From Zygnema circumcarinatum (lineage: Eukaryota; Streptophyta; Zygnematophyceae; Zygnematales; Zygnemataceae): DNA of 64,000 bases. The stretch's first letter is position 1. Every line of letters begins with the position of its first letter. The notes beneath the pieces were generated by a model. That model was not told where the DNA came from. It saw only the letters and a list, made by a program, of their open reading frames with translations, and made no database searches. Both the position numbers and the translations under genes were made by a program. The DNA lies in NCBI GenBank assembly GCA_037447605.1, contig CM074813.1:2469930-2533929 (forward strand). Direction: 5' to 3'. Below, piece after piece: positions 34,601 through 46,530 of the stretch.

Positions 34601-37600
34601 GCCAAAGGCAGCAGGACGGGCAAACCTTTGATCCCAAAATAGCGGAAGATGCGACCGACCTTTGGAAGCGTCTCCGAATAGTGGAGACCTCATTGGCCCG
34701 AACCCAAGAGCTTATGAAAGGGGGGGTCAACGGAGCTGCGGATTATTCGGCAGCTTTGAATGTCATCAATGAGGGGATGAATGTGGCAGGACATTGCGAG
34801 CAGTTTTTCTTCCTTAAAGCGCAATCGCTCCTTGCGGTGAGTGCGGCTAGTCTTTTGACGCATAGGTTAAGTTTTTTAAGTTTTCAATGGTCACGGTTAA
34901 GCGTCTAAGTTGTGCTGTTCTGGAATGTTTTTCCTCGTCAACATTCACAGATCATTGTTAGGATGATTTTTTACATATGCCTTGTCACAGTTGTATTCAA
35001 GGATAGCAGAAGATTTGATGGTCCGATCTGTACTTCGTAGTTTTTGATATGAGTAAGTGAGCGTGGATGTGCGAAGTAAATTTCGCCTTTTATGAGTCGC
35101 TGCCTTTATATGTCCATCTAATCACCTAATCGACCCAAAAAAATTGCAAACCTGGTGTCTCTGATTGTAATCCTTCCCCAGCCATTCTAGCTAAAGGGTT
35201 TCAAAAGTTTCTCAACGGTGAACTGCTGTGGACCTTCTTCCTATCTGCAAGCCTTCGGTTTCGATAGAGTGTCTGTCCCCTTTGCTTCAACACCTATTGA
35301 GTTTGTCGTAATTTTTACCCAGCCTTATTTTCCATGAACGAATTGTGCAGCTGAGAAGATACGAAGATGTTCTGCGACTCTGCGAGGAATCCTTGGACTT
35401 GGCTGCGAGCAATTCCTCTCTCGGACCCAATGCGGGGGAGGAGGGTGCGCTTAGCTCTGCAATGCGGGCCAAAACTTGGAGGTGGTGGATGCAGGGGAAG
35501 GCTTTGTTCTGTATGGGGAAAATGGAGGAATCTCTCGAGGTGTTGGCGAAGGTGGAGGAGGATCGAGGTTCAAGCAGGTATATCTCCATGGTTGACAAAT
35601 CTGCGTCTGCAGTAGATGAGTGTATGCGTAATTACGTTTGAGACAAGGGTTCAGACATGTTGCATGTGTTAAAATGGACTTCAGGGATGCCAGAGAGGGT
35701 CAAACGAAGGAAAAAGAAAAAAAAAACAAAAGAAATGGAGGAAACATGTTTTGTAGGTGGGGGGTAGCTATAGTGCACCGGCTCACCTGCCTAGAATCTG
35801 AAGAAAATTACGAAATGAGTGGAACTCCTCGCTTAGCAGTTAAATTTTCTCATTTTCTCCCTCTCTCCCAGATTTCGTTTGTGCTCCTTCCCTTCTCGTT
35901 CTTCTTATCTTCTTAATTTGTTGCTTATGGGTATGCAGAAATGGCCAAATTGGAGAGGGCAAGGAGAAGGATGCGCGAGATTTGGCAGCAGCCATTCAAG
36001 AGCTTTTGGGGCATAAGGTGCGACAAACCACTAGATTATATGCAAAATTATATGTAATTGGGAAGAATTATCATTCCAGTGGTTATGGCATTGGTAGAGG
36101 GGTGAGCATAATAAATTTGGACGAAGCTGTGTGAAAGCTTGGCATGCAAGCGCAAAAACTAGTTCTTTTTGGTCGTTTCTAGTAAATTTGTAAAATAGGT
36201 GACAATTGCATCATCTGACTGCAGCTATCAGCCACGAAAATTCTTCACACTTCCTTCTCCTCTCAAAGCTTTTGGAGACTGAGGACTTAAATGTTTCAGT
36301 GAGTCTGTTAACCTATTCCCGTTATCCATCATCATCCCTCATCACTTGATGTTACGAATGTTGATTGTGATGCAGATGGCAGGCAACGCTGCCTTTCAAG
36401 CAAAGAACCATGTAAAAGCCGTTGAACATTATTCTGCTGCTTTGGCTGCAACCCTTATCCGTGAATCTCGCCCGTTCAATGCAATCATCTTTTGCAATAG
36501 AGCGGCAGCGAGCCAAGCATTGGGCCACATATCGGATGCCATTGCGGATTGCAGCCGAGCCATAGCTCTCGATCCCAAGTATGCGAAGGTGAGAACTTGC
36601 TAAACCATTGCTAAACCATGCAGCTTGCTGCCTTCTTCTTCTTCGTCTTCTTCTTCATCTTCTTCTTCTTCTTCTTCTTCTTCTTCTTCTTCTTCTTCTC
36701 CTTCGTCTTCTTCTTCTTCCTCTTCTTCTTCTTCTTCGTCTTCTCCTTCTTCTTCTTCTTCTTCTTCTTCTTCTTCGTCTTCTTCTTCTTCTACTTCTTC
36801 TTCGTCTTCTTCTTCTTCTACTTCTTCTTCTTCTTCTTCTTCTTCTACTTCGTCTTCTTCTACTTCGTCTTCCTCTTCGTCTTCTACTTCTTCCTCTTCT
36901 TCTTCTTTCTTCTTCTTGGATTGAGAGGATGGATTGGGTGACTGACGAAACTGTATAAAAACTTCGTATGAAAAAATTTCAGGCTCTATCTCGCCGAGCG
37001 ACCTTGTATGAGACAATTAGGGATTACAGTCAAGTGGTTGCGGACCTTCAACGGCTTGTTGGGCTCATGGAGCAGAGCGGCAGCTCATCCTTTGCAGGGC
37101 AGCTCCAATATAACTCTGAAATTTCTCAAGCACGGGATCGATTGAGCAAAGCGGAGACCGAGTTTAAGAAAGAACATCCGCTAGATCATTATCTCCTTTT
37201 GTAAGTTGTTGCTTCGCTTTATACGTAATGGGTATATATTGTTCAATTGCCAATGTTTGATTGAAGGGAATCTGATCTTGGTATCGTTTGAATGGAATGT
37301 TTCCTCTTCAGGGGAGTCCCATCTACTGCTGCAGAAAGTGAGATAAAAAAAGCGTATCGCAAAGCAGCTCTGAGACATCACCCGGATAAGGTAACACCGA
37401 GCAATGGCAGATGAACTTTTTTCTTGGTGAAAAGCCACATGAAAAAGGATTGCGAAAAGGGGACTTTGACGCTACTTTCCATTTTCTTTTTGTGTCTTTT
37501 GAATGGAATTCAGGTTGGCCAGCTGCTGGTTCGAAGTGAGTCTGATGCCGATGGCAGTTTTTGGAAAGATGTGAGTGAAGTGGTCCAGAAAGAAGCTGCA

Positions 37601-38310
37601 CCTCTCTTCAAGCTTATCGGAGAAAGCTATGCGATTTTGTCGGACACTTCCAAGGTACACACAACACCTCCATTTGTATGTCATGTGCAGAGAAAGCATC
37701 ATATATGTGTTTGAATCGGAAAAGAGAAATTGCTCCATTTTCGCAAACAATGGTTCATTCTTGCTCCTAGGCTTGAGCACTGTGAGCAGCAGCTGATGAT
37801 GATTCAAAAGAGACTTGTTGTTTTGGCAACTCCCGCATTTATTTATGCGAAACGGCGTCTGTTCACTTGTGCAGAGGCAAAAGTATGATGCAGAAGAGCA
37901 GCTCAGGAAACTGAGGAACGGCGATTCATCATCTGTTAATAATGCTTACATGTTCCCTCGAACGGGCCGGAGGACACGAGATTGGGATGGAGGACAGGAA
38001 TATGCGAACAATGTGAGCCAAAACTCTGCATGAATACATAACATAAGCCTAGCTACCTTCAATGTAGAGAAAAAAAAAGATTTCTTTCATGGGATTTGTT
38101 GAGAGCATGAGAGCTATAACACCCTTTGCTTCAATCTGACTATGTGCTTCTCTATTATCTGTTATGTTATCTGTGACGCAGCGGGGCCAAGGGGCTTCCT
38201 ATGCGGAGTCCTCCCACAACAGGAGGTCGCGGCCCTATTTTCAAACTTCCTCAAGTCGCCGGCCGGGGGATGGAGCAGGCTATGGCGCCTATGACTGGGA
38301 CGACCTCTAG
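31628..38310 (+). CDS. TPR and J-domain (DnaJ) co-chaperone with long disordered N-terminus
   Basis: Eleven exons: 31628-33732, 34001-34240, 34548-34836, 35351-35577, 35939-36017, 36376-36588, 36983-37200, 37312-37390, 37514-37654, 37875-38012 and 38182-38310 give exactly 1285 residues. Exon 1 alone encodes about 700 residues of Ser/Pro/Gly-rich, low-order sequence with internal repeats. TPR units follow: GNTAHNAKKFAKAEEYYTRG, then CNRAAASQALGHISDAIADC. The J domain begins DHYLLLGVPSTAAESEIKKA and carries HPD at 1147-1149. The C-terminus is Gly/Arg-rich with a final DWDDL. The architecture is that of plant TPR-DnaJ proteins (the TPR15/TPR16 group), which should stimulate Hsp70 and bind Hsp70/Hsp90 tails. 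The location is probably cytosolic or nuclear. The start is the first ATG; upstream in-frame TTG was not used. Confidence 0.95.
31850..32815 (+). repeat. Intragenic duplication in the TPR-DnaJ N-terminal region
   Basis: Two collinear blocks: IQKNFEELRVADPTTSA, then SAVASADQESSG, then VRQDSGAGIATT-K, then FSFSGSVSPQ. These correspond in the same order to IQKGMRELRVGNSTTAA, STVASADQENSG, VRQESDAGVAATLK and FSFLGDVSTQ. Spacing is similar (about 150 residues). Confidence 0.85.
36634..36914 (+). repeat. Intronic TTC/CTT trinucleotide array
   Basis: About 280 bp of TTC with scattered CGT, CCT and ACT interruptions fill most of the 394-nt intron 36589-36982 of the TPR-DnaJ gene. Poly-Leu/Phe/Ser and poly-Glu frames through it are artefacts. 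Confidence 0.95.
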
Positions 38311-38313
38311 GGG

Positions 38314-38319
<6 letters not shown>

Positions 38320-38353
<34 letters not shown>

Positions 38354-38520
38354 GAGAGAGAGAGAGAGAGAGAGACTGTAGAGAGTGTTTTTGGTAGAGA
38401 AATCATCCTTCACGGTATTCAATTTTCCTAAGAACTTGCAGCTTTCAGGTATTCTTTCCGTGGTAGGTCAAACCGGAGACCGGCCAAATCAGTCAGTCAG
38501 TCAGTCAGTCAGTCAGTGGG
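38320..38520 (+). repeat. GA microsatellite and CAGT run in the TPR-DnaJ 3' UTR
   Basis: (GA)n at about 38321-38374 begins ten bases after the stop codon, and a (CAGT)n run lies at about 38490-38517. TTAGGGTTAGGGTC follows at about 38579-38593. Confidence 0.9.
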
Positions 38521-38599
38521 GGGACCTTTTAGGAGCCGCTAAGTGCAGCCGGTTCAAGTTCAAGGCGACATCAGAAAGTTAGGGTTAGGGTCGAGAGCT

Positions 38600-39184
38600 G
38601 ACTGACATGCATAGCTCAAGGACTCAGTTTCGAATCATTTTTTTTTTTTCGCCATCGTAGAGAGCAACGGCAGTGCAAAAAGAGCGCTGTGCGAGTGCTT
38701 GTTGTGGTTTTAATGTTTTTTTTTTTTTTTTCTATGAAGGAAATTGTGAAGGTTGGTATTGCATATGCTTTCCCTTTTAATTTCACTGGAGTGAGTAATT
38801 TTGATGGAGTGTACTTTTGAACACCCCGTAGCACTAGTCTCACGTAACACCACGTCTTTTTTTAAAATTTCTTTTTGTTAATGTTTTCAGATATCTTCTT
38901 GTGAAATGGTTTCATTTTTTCAGGTCGTTTTAAAAATGGTTTTATTTTTTCAGGTCGTTTTTTAAAAATGGTTTTATTTTTTCTAGGATGAATTTTCAGT
39001 CTTAGTCTGTCCGAAATTATTTTTCAAAACGGCGCCCGAGAGGGGGCCCACGGTCGCTGTGTTCCGGTTCCTGCTTGGACACGCTGGACGTCCACTTGGC
39101 ATGGGCTGCAACAATACCACGACCATGCTGGTGATCGACCCACCCCCACCGTCCGATCACACTCCACATGCTGCTATCGACGGT
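38600..39184. other. Intergenic, no gene seen
   Basis: AT-rich with T-runs and a GGTTTTATTTTTTCAGG-type segment repeated two to three times at about 38907-38985. No exon recognised. Confidence 0.5.
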
Positions 39185-39500
39185 TAGAATCCCTCACATC
39201 CGTTACACGTGGTATATCCAACGGTCAGAAATCAAGAAGCTCGCAGTCGGCCATCCAACGGTCAGTTTCCTAAACTGTACACGTGGACTATCCAACGGTC
39301 GTAATCTTCGGCACTCTCTTTTGTGCCACGTTTCGAGCCTCGGGGCCGTAGCAGACATGCTACACGCCGGCGGGTTTTCTGAGTGCCACGTGGCAGCGTC
39401 GGGGGCAGGCGAGGGGGCCATGGCGCGTGCCTCGTCTGCTTGGCGGACTGCAGGAGAGGGTCGCACTGCCTGCCACGTGACAGCCGCCATGGGCGAGTTT
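39185..39500 (+). promoter_or_regulatory. SDR upstream region with repeated G-box and CCAACGGTC modules
   Basis: ACACGTGGTATATCCAACGG and ACACGTGGACTATCCAACGG occur at about 39205 and 39279, with another ATCCAACGGTC between them. Perfect GCCACGTGGC lies at 39385-39394 and GCCACGTGAC at 39472-39481. CACGTG is the G-box/ABRE core and AACGG a MYB core. Function is inference. Confidence 0.6.
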
Positions 39501-39784
39501 CTGCATGGGCCCCTCCTGGGTGCAGGGGATCGCGGGGGCTCCATTTCTGGAGCTTTCCGGTCGATCGACGCCCGCAAGGGGTCTGGCGGCGGGTTGGGGT
39601 TGTTTTTTTTCGTGTGGAACTCAGGTCCTGGATCTAAGCAGAGGAGGAAGTCGAGGAGGGAGGAGGAGAGGGAAGGTTTCGGGGAGAAGGAGAGGGAGAG
39701 AGGAGAGAGCGAGAGGAAGAGAGAGTGAGGAGAGAAGAAGTGAGTGGAAAGGAGAGGGAGGAAGGATAGAAGGATTTGCAAGCC

Positions 39785-42244
39785 ATGGGTCTCGGGTTGT
39801 ACTGGCTGCTGAACAGGATTTTGGACTACGTCATTCCTCCGCTCGCCATATTCGCTCTGCTTGTTTGGGCTCCACTTTTGGCGGCATACAATGTTGTGGC
39901 TCAGTTTGTGAGAGGACTGGTTGGTGCTTCCAGCGCCAACAAAGTGGTGCTCATAACCGGCGCTTCGTCTGGCATTGGCGAGGTAGGATGCGTTATATTA
40001 TATGTACGAGTGTATATTGCATTATATTATTGTAAATTGTCTTATATTGTAAGAGTGTATATGCGTATTCACGCAAGTAGGAAAGCTTGCTTCTGCAAGC
40101 CTACACCTGAAGTCTCTCCGTTTCCTTATGTCAAGCAATGAATATGACTGCTGATTTTTCGCAACGCTTGTGTTTGCTGAACAGAATGTTGCCTACGAAT
40201 ATGCACGCCGGGCTGCTCGACTTGTGCTCGTAGCTCGGCGGAAGGAAAGGTTGGCGGCTGTAGCCGAGCAGTGCAAGCGCTTCGGTGCACAGGCGGCGGA
40301 ATATGTGGTTGCGGACACGGGCAAAGAGGAGGGCTGCCGAAAAGCAGTCGAAGAGACCATCTCCAAGTTTGACAGCCGTGCGTCACTCCAAAGAGCAATT
40401 GAGTGGTTCTATGTCGCTATATTTTTGTTACGTATTCAATCTGTTTGTTGCGGTTGAAGATTAGGAAGGATAACTGACGAGGGTAGAACAAGTCGTGGGC
40501 TACCTTGTTTGGCTAGGCAGGAAAACATGCTTGATGATTTGGCTATTGAGATTGAACGATGTTGGCCGGTGTAGCCCCACTGAGACATGTAGCAGCCTCG
40601 CTTAATTTTGACTTCAAGAGCTGGTCGTATTATGTACGGTGAATAACCTTTGTCAAATCTGGATGTGCTTTCAGTCGACATCTTGGTCTTAAACGCTGGA
40701 GTTGGCCAGGCCCACCTGTTTTCGCAGACAGAGAGCGTAGACGTGCTTCATCATACGGTGGTAAGGCTTGCCTGAAAAGGCATTTTTCGTTTAGGATTAC
40801 GGCTTGCAGCTGAGCTGGACCTGCCCACGTTGGCGAACGAAAAAATAAATTCATATTGTATTGATGACCCAAATAATTAATTCTTCATTTTTTTCTTTTC
40901 TGCCATTTGAAGGATATTAATTTTTGGGGCTATGTCTACACGGCGCTTCACGCTTTGCCTCATCTGAAGAGGACTCGAGGAACGATAATTGTGAACTCGT
41001 CAATAGCAGGATTCACGCCCTTCGCTCGCCATTCAATTTACGGGGTATGATTCAATCCTGGTTGGCTTACACTCTGCTAAGAATGAAAAGTTGGAATGAG
41101 CTCTCTTCTCTGTTCTCGCCTCCAGCTTATTATTTTCGGTTCCTTATCTTTAGAACTGTGTAGAGTGTCAATGTTATGCAAAACCGTCACTAGAAGGTTA
41201 GATGAGTGTACAGGGGTGGACTATGAAAATGATGCAGACAAATTTTGTTGCTCGGGCGCTGCAGGCCTCCAAAGCAATGGTCACGCAGTTTTTTGACACT
41301 CTGAGGGTGGAGATAATGGATCAAGTGCACATCTTCATAGCTTTTCCGGGCCCTGTGGCCTCTGAGCTGACAGCTGGCAAAGTGATGAAGGAGCATGGTC
41401 GTCTGGAAATCGATCAGGACCGCAGAGATGTAAGGGTTTCACCTTTCCATGTACGCTGAACTAGATGGATGAACTAGACATTTTTTATGTTCAGATTGGT
41501 AACATATGCTCACTTTTGTTTTCGAAAAATTGCTTAATTTTGCTGAACCTGCAAATTGGCATGGCCTAGGCTGATATAGCTTCACTTAATAAGTCCGGAG
41601 CCGTGTTTGTCCCTTTGCACGAGCTGTTGCTTAAGTGTTGATTTCGTTGTTCCGAAATTTCTGGTGAAAGGCGCTAGGCATGAAATGCACGACTCACCTA
41701 ACTGCATGATTAGTAAGGATTTGGCTTATCCTTACTATGGAACATGACAAAAGAACCCATTTCCTGTCTGCTAATCAATAAAAAACGTAAAAAAAGAGTG
41801 TGGCTGAAACATGCCGGACAGTTCCGGTACCGTCCTTATTGATGTATAGCTGTGAATTGTCTTGTGGCTTTTGCTAATGAACAAATGTTTCAAATCCTCG
41901 TTGTTGGATATGGTCAGGAACTCATTGGACCTCAGCCCATGTTGGACACATCCATCGCTGCGAAAGTGATGGTGAACTCTGCAGAGCGCCGCATGCGCTA
42001 TCGCATCCTCCCCATTTGGACATCCTTGTTCCTCCTCTATCGCATATTTGCGCCGGAGTTTCTGTTTCTAAACTTCGCCCTCGGCCAGATGCCATGGAGC
42101 GAGGAGGAAGTGCCTCCAACGAAGCAGATGATTGACAAGATTCAGGGTCAGCAGTGGCTTTACAAGCAACCCGGGCAGACCGGGGAGCAGGCACAAGAGG
42201 CTGTGGGCGCCACTGCAGGCCAAAAGAGTGAAGAGCAGAAGTAG
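39785..42244 (+). CDS. Membrane-anchored short-chain dehydrogenase/reductase (11-beta-HSD/steroleosin-like)
   Basis: Six exons: 39785-39982, 40185-40377, 40675-40760, 40913-41044, 41265-41429 and 41918-42244 give 366 residues. One N-terminal hydrophobic segment (about 15-36, VIPPLAIFALLVWAPLLAA) should anchor it in the ER or lipid-droplet membrane. The Rossmann motif TGASSGIG is at 58-65, LNAG at 136-139, a catalytic Ser near 189 (NSSIAG), and Tyr202-x3-Lys206 (YGASK), so the catalytic set is complete. FPGPVASELTAG fits the SDR post-active-site loop. It resembles plant hydroxysteroid dehydrogenase-like proteins, including steroleosins. The substrate is unknown. The C-terminus is long and Gln/Lys-rich. 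The Arg-rich segment after TGxxxGIG (ARRKER) suggests NADP(H). Confidence 0.92.
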
Positions 42245-43400
42245 AAGCAGAAGCAGTCGGCCACTGTAGGAGTACAGGGTGCCAGTGAGGGGCGTGGTCC
42301 TCAGATGTGAATAGGGTGCAGGGTTACGCGAGGACATATTAAATTAGGGTCATGTGTACGCTGAACTGATGTTGAGGGAACCTGAGAATAGCTGAGACTG
42401 AAGCTGGATAGCACCGTATCGTCTGCAACTGGCGGCTGTGTTAGGAGTGCTGTGTCTGTCTGCCATGGTTCTGACTGGAAGAAAGTACTTTGTCTCTCTA
42501 GGCACGAGCGAGACATGAATGAATGTGTGGAAGCCAAAGCCCTAAAAATTACAAAATCCTGAAACGGACGGCTCGTGTGCCAGCGGTTGCAGAGGGTCGG
42601 CACTTCCGTCACGGTTGCGAGACGGTGCAACGGAGGCAACAACCTCACAGACGGAGGCAGAGTTGGCCTCAGCTCGCGGTGCGGCGGCCACAGTGGACCC
42701 CATCCACCGCCATGTGAAGCCGCCATAACAATGGTCCCGGGAAAAGAACCTAGAAACCTTGAAAAGCTTTCAGTTTTGAGGATTGATAGTCAGGACATCT
42801 AGAAACTTCGCTTACATTTTTCGCAATGAACCTGTTCAGTGGAGTCCAACCTTTGAAATAGTCGCTCAGTCCTTTGAAACACGCTCGGTAGGAAACATCC
42901 GTTGCAAAGAACCCTTTCTAGAGAACAAACAGCAATGATGACAGTCATTTTTCGCTGATCTGCAATTCGCCCTTTCCCCGGGCCACCTCACTGGCTAGGG
43001 TGCTATGAAGTGGTCCTGTTGTGCTCTTACTGCTTTTGAGTTTTCCAAAGGAGAAAAAGGGTCGCTATCTCTTTAAAAAAAAAACAACGAGCTGCTCCAA
43101 AACTTGATTCCAACCCACGACAGCAGAATGCGATACCCAAGAAAGAATGAAGAACCACGTAACCGAATGAGGAACCAAAAAACCCTCGTCCTTCCTCCGC
43201 TCGTCCTCCCCCCCGCCTCCGCCTTCGTATGGCTGCAGCTCTTCTCCTTGAGTCACCGCAAGAGGTACAGCCGTGGGCGACTAAAAACCACAACTTCCCT
43301 ATGTCCAATAAAAATAATGGAGAATATCTACGCCGTGAACCCTGCATGTTTCACCTACTAACTCGAGTTGTCCCATGCCAAGCTCGTGAAGGAAAGGAAA
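42245..43400. other. Convergent intergenic gap SDR/MAPKK
   Basis: 3' flanks of two convergent genes. No additional exon, RNA gene or repeat recognised. Confidence 0.5.
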
Positions 43401-46400
43401 TCACCTCAGTAAAAGTCTGAGATCGGTCCAACAGGGCTCATCGTACATGGCAGCAAAGGGATGGTCTATCAGCCTGGCAATGGAGGGCCGGTTGCGTGGG
43501 TCTTTTTGAAGGCAGAGAGAAATGAAGGATCTGAACTGGGGAGAGCTCCCTAGAGGAGCCTGAGGGGGGTCGTTATATACAATCGCACCAAAAAGTGTCA
43601 TCCAATCGGCAGTCTCCCCCGATTGAAGATATGGAAACCGGCCCATAGAAAGTTCCAAGAGTGTCAGACCCATGCTCCATACATCTGAAGCGTATCCGTT
43701 ATACTGTCCGTCGCCTGTAGATGAGGGGTCAATCCGTTCAGGTGAAAGATAGGCTGAAGTTCCCACGTAGGAGCTGCACTGTGCTAATGTGTTGGCCAGC
43801 ATTGTGCTTACACCAAAATCCGCAATCTTTACCTGCACAAAGGAGGAGGCAGCAGTTAGCAGGCGAGTTAGGGATACTGACAGATTACAATGGGAAACAT
43901 GTCTTACTTGATTATTTCTCCAGATGTAGCCTGGCTCAAATAGGCCTCTGAACTGCGGGAATTGGCGTGACACACAAGTAGGGCTAGTGACAGTTTACGT
44001 TCTGCTATGTTCACGGCTGCATCTTCAGGTCTTTCCACCATTTTCGGAATGCTAAGTGTAAGCCCGGGGAAATGGAGCATGCATGGACCCAATCTTGGAT
44101 GCCTATAGTATCGTACCTTGCTCCTGCTTACAGATTCTATATTATATAAGGCTTTTATTTTCCAAGGGACAGTTTTAGGGACCTTGACGTATTCTTCATA
44201 AAGATGGATAGAAATCTTCTGAAAGTGACCAACGTTCTTGATACTGTTGAGTCATCTCAGCCCTTTCATCCTCTATCATTGACCTCGTTTGTTTTGTTGT
44301 CACAGGCCATGCAGTTAAAAAGTTGCAAACGCCTCTCACCTCCCCTCGAGAGTTGATCAAGAGATTGGAGGGTTTGATGTCTCGATGTACAACATGCTGG
44401 CGATGGAGATACAGCAACCCCTGCAGTACCTGCCTTGTGATTTCTGCTAGAAACTCTTCCCTGATACGTCCCTGCAGGCACCCAAACCCTCTTGGATTTC
44501 GTTGGAACAAGTTACTACTGTACTTCCAACTGTACATAAATCACTTCTAAACTGGAAGACTCATCCAGCAGCACCCATAAACAAGTGTCACCAGGCTCCA
44601 TGCTTCGTGTGACGACAATCTCGCTAAACATCGGTGCACTTCAGCACAGCTAAAGAACAGCAAACGTGTAGCCGTTAATGATCGCATTTTTCAGCTGCCT
44701 ACTACGTTTTTAGCTTCAGCAACAGTAACCGCTTCAGAACGAGGTGTGACCTGTCAAAGTGCTGGGACAGATTATACAGAAGCACTCCAAGCATCTCTCC
44801 ATAAGTTCCACTGCCCAGCGAAAAACACCATCTTGCCTTTGCACCTCTCAATTCATTTCCCATTACTTTTTCCTTGATCGAACTGTATGCTTCAGCACTT
44901 ACACATTCCTATTAGGCATCCATCCAGACTTGACAGAAGCATCTGCTGAAGTGATACTCATCGTCCACATGTTCACATATTGGATGCAGCAAGCAACACC
45001 TCAATGGATCTGCAAAGGCTGTCTGCATATTCTGCCACTAACGACAACAAGGCTCCTACCTGCTTTTTCATGACATCTGCTAAGGTTCCAGCATCCATAA
45101 GCTCCAGAACAAATGATATCTCCCCCAATACGTCGAAAATGGCATAGCATTGTACAATCTGCATGCCCACAGACAACATACAACAATCGACTGTTGTCAA
45201 CCGTTTGCTCAAGTTTTCATGGGTAAACCATGGTAAACAGGCACAAGGAGTATGGAAGATGTGCGAAGATCAGATGAAAAACGACTTGATATAGACAAAG
45301 CAATCAAGGGGATCTCATATTAAATGAAAAGACTAAACAGGGTGAAGCTTGAAGGTGAAGCTGCAACTATACTGCAGCCGACCAGAAATCCAGTTTTCCG
45401 TTCAGCTTACGTATGGCATTTATCCACGTGCATATTTTCCCTCCTTTATGATCTAGAAGAGGGAACATCTCTCTGTTTATGTCCCTATACCAGCGTAAAC
45501 ATCTGACTTTCTGTTCCTCTATCTCTCTCCCTCTTCTCCTACCCTCACCCTCTCGCCATGTTGTAACGCCCACTCGCTTCCCTGCTCTGCATCTTCATCC
45601 CTCCAACTTCTCTCAACTCCCAGTCATTTATTCATTTCATCTTTCCTCGCTCACTCGAAGTTGCCCTGGTCTTCCCTTTCTTTCCATTCGTCCCCATTTC
45701 CTCTTCACCACTCCTGCTCTATTCCTCCCTCACTTTGCAAGAAAAGCTCCTTCACATGTGTTACTTTTGGAACCGAAAGACTAAGTCGACAAGGAGCAAC
45801 ATCCCCCCACCTGCTGGCAACGCGACTTTCGTAGGATCTGCATTTCCCGCACAATCTGCTTTCTGACCTCCTCTTCATGCTTCTCTTGAATGATTTTCAG
45901 CGCATATTCCTGTCATGCCCAAATCGCCAGGCTGTAAATTATCAGTGAACATGCTGAGGATGTTACATTCGCTTGCAAAAAGGTGGAAAATAGACTTCAT
46001 CTTTACTGCACTGGTTTCCACATGCAATTTTGAGTTTAAATTTTGATCCGAACTAAGCGAACATGCTAAGTCCAAGGCCATATTGACTGGCTTTGAAAGG
46101 CATTTCAAACGAGGAAGCAATTCGCCTCCTCCATCCCTGAATGAAAAGTAACCGCCTCTTTAGTCTTCCTTTGTGACCTCCAAACGTCACATTGAAAGCC
46201 ATTCACAGCTTATCTTCACATTGTCAAAGCGAAGTTAAGGTGCAAACTCACCTTTCCTGTCCGCTTGTGTCGAACTTTGTATACTTTTCCTCCGCTCCCA
46301 AACCCTAAAGCGATCAGTCTCTCTAAATCATCAAGCAGAATCTCTTCCCTTTGCTGGAGTGCCGAGTTTGGGCCTGAAGATCCGCTCTGCGAAAAATCCA

Positions 46401-46530
46401 TGGCGGCATCAGGCGGAAGCGGCAACGCCTGTGGCACTGGAAGGGGCTGCGGTCTGGCACCTGGCAGCACAGGGCGCGTCGGTACGTTCAGCCTAAGTCC
46501 TAACCCTCTCCCTCTCCCTCTGGCAGCCAT
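43401..46530 (-). CDS. Plant-type MAP kinase kinase (MKK4/5 or MKK7/9-like)
   Basis: Five exons (complement): 46252-46530, 45811-45909, 45060-45158, 44340-44471 and 43401-43832 give 346 residues. An N-terminal basic patch plus LGLRLNV forms a MAPK docking (D-site) motif. The Gly loop is [11 protein letters not shown] (75-85), catalytic Lys98 lies in YALKII, HRD is 188-190 ([10 protein letters not shown]) and DFG 208-210. The activation loop TLAQCSS gives Thr218-x5-Ser224, the plant MAPKK S/T-x5-S/T pattern, followed by [11 protein letters not shown]. It phosphorylates MAPKs on TxY and is activated by MAPKKKs in stress and developmental cascades. An upstream in-frame ATG at 46563 would add 11 residues; I chose 46530 for its better context (gccATGG). 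The subgroup is uncertain. Confidence 0.95.

Noticed and set aside
36600-37016. Poly-Glu, poly-Leu, poly-Phe and poly-Ser frames
   Set aside because: They translate the intronic TTC array of the TPR-DnaJ gene.
39168-39728. 186-codon frame upstream of the SDR gene
   Set aside because: It covers the G-box-rich promoter and a GA-rich 5' UTR. No domain, no connection to the SDR frame.
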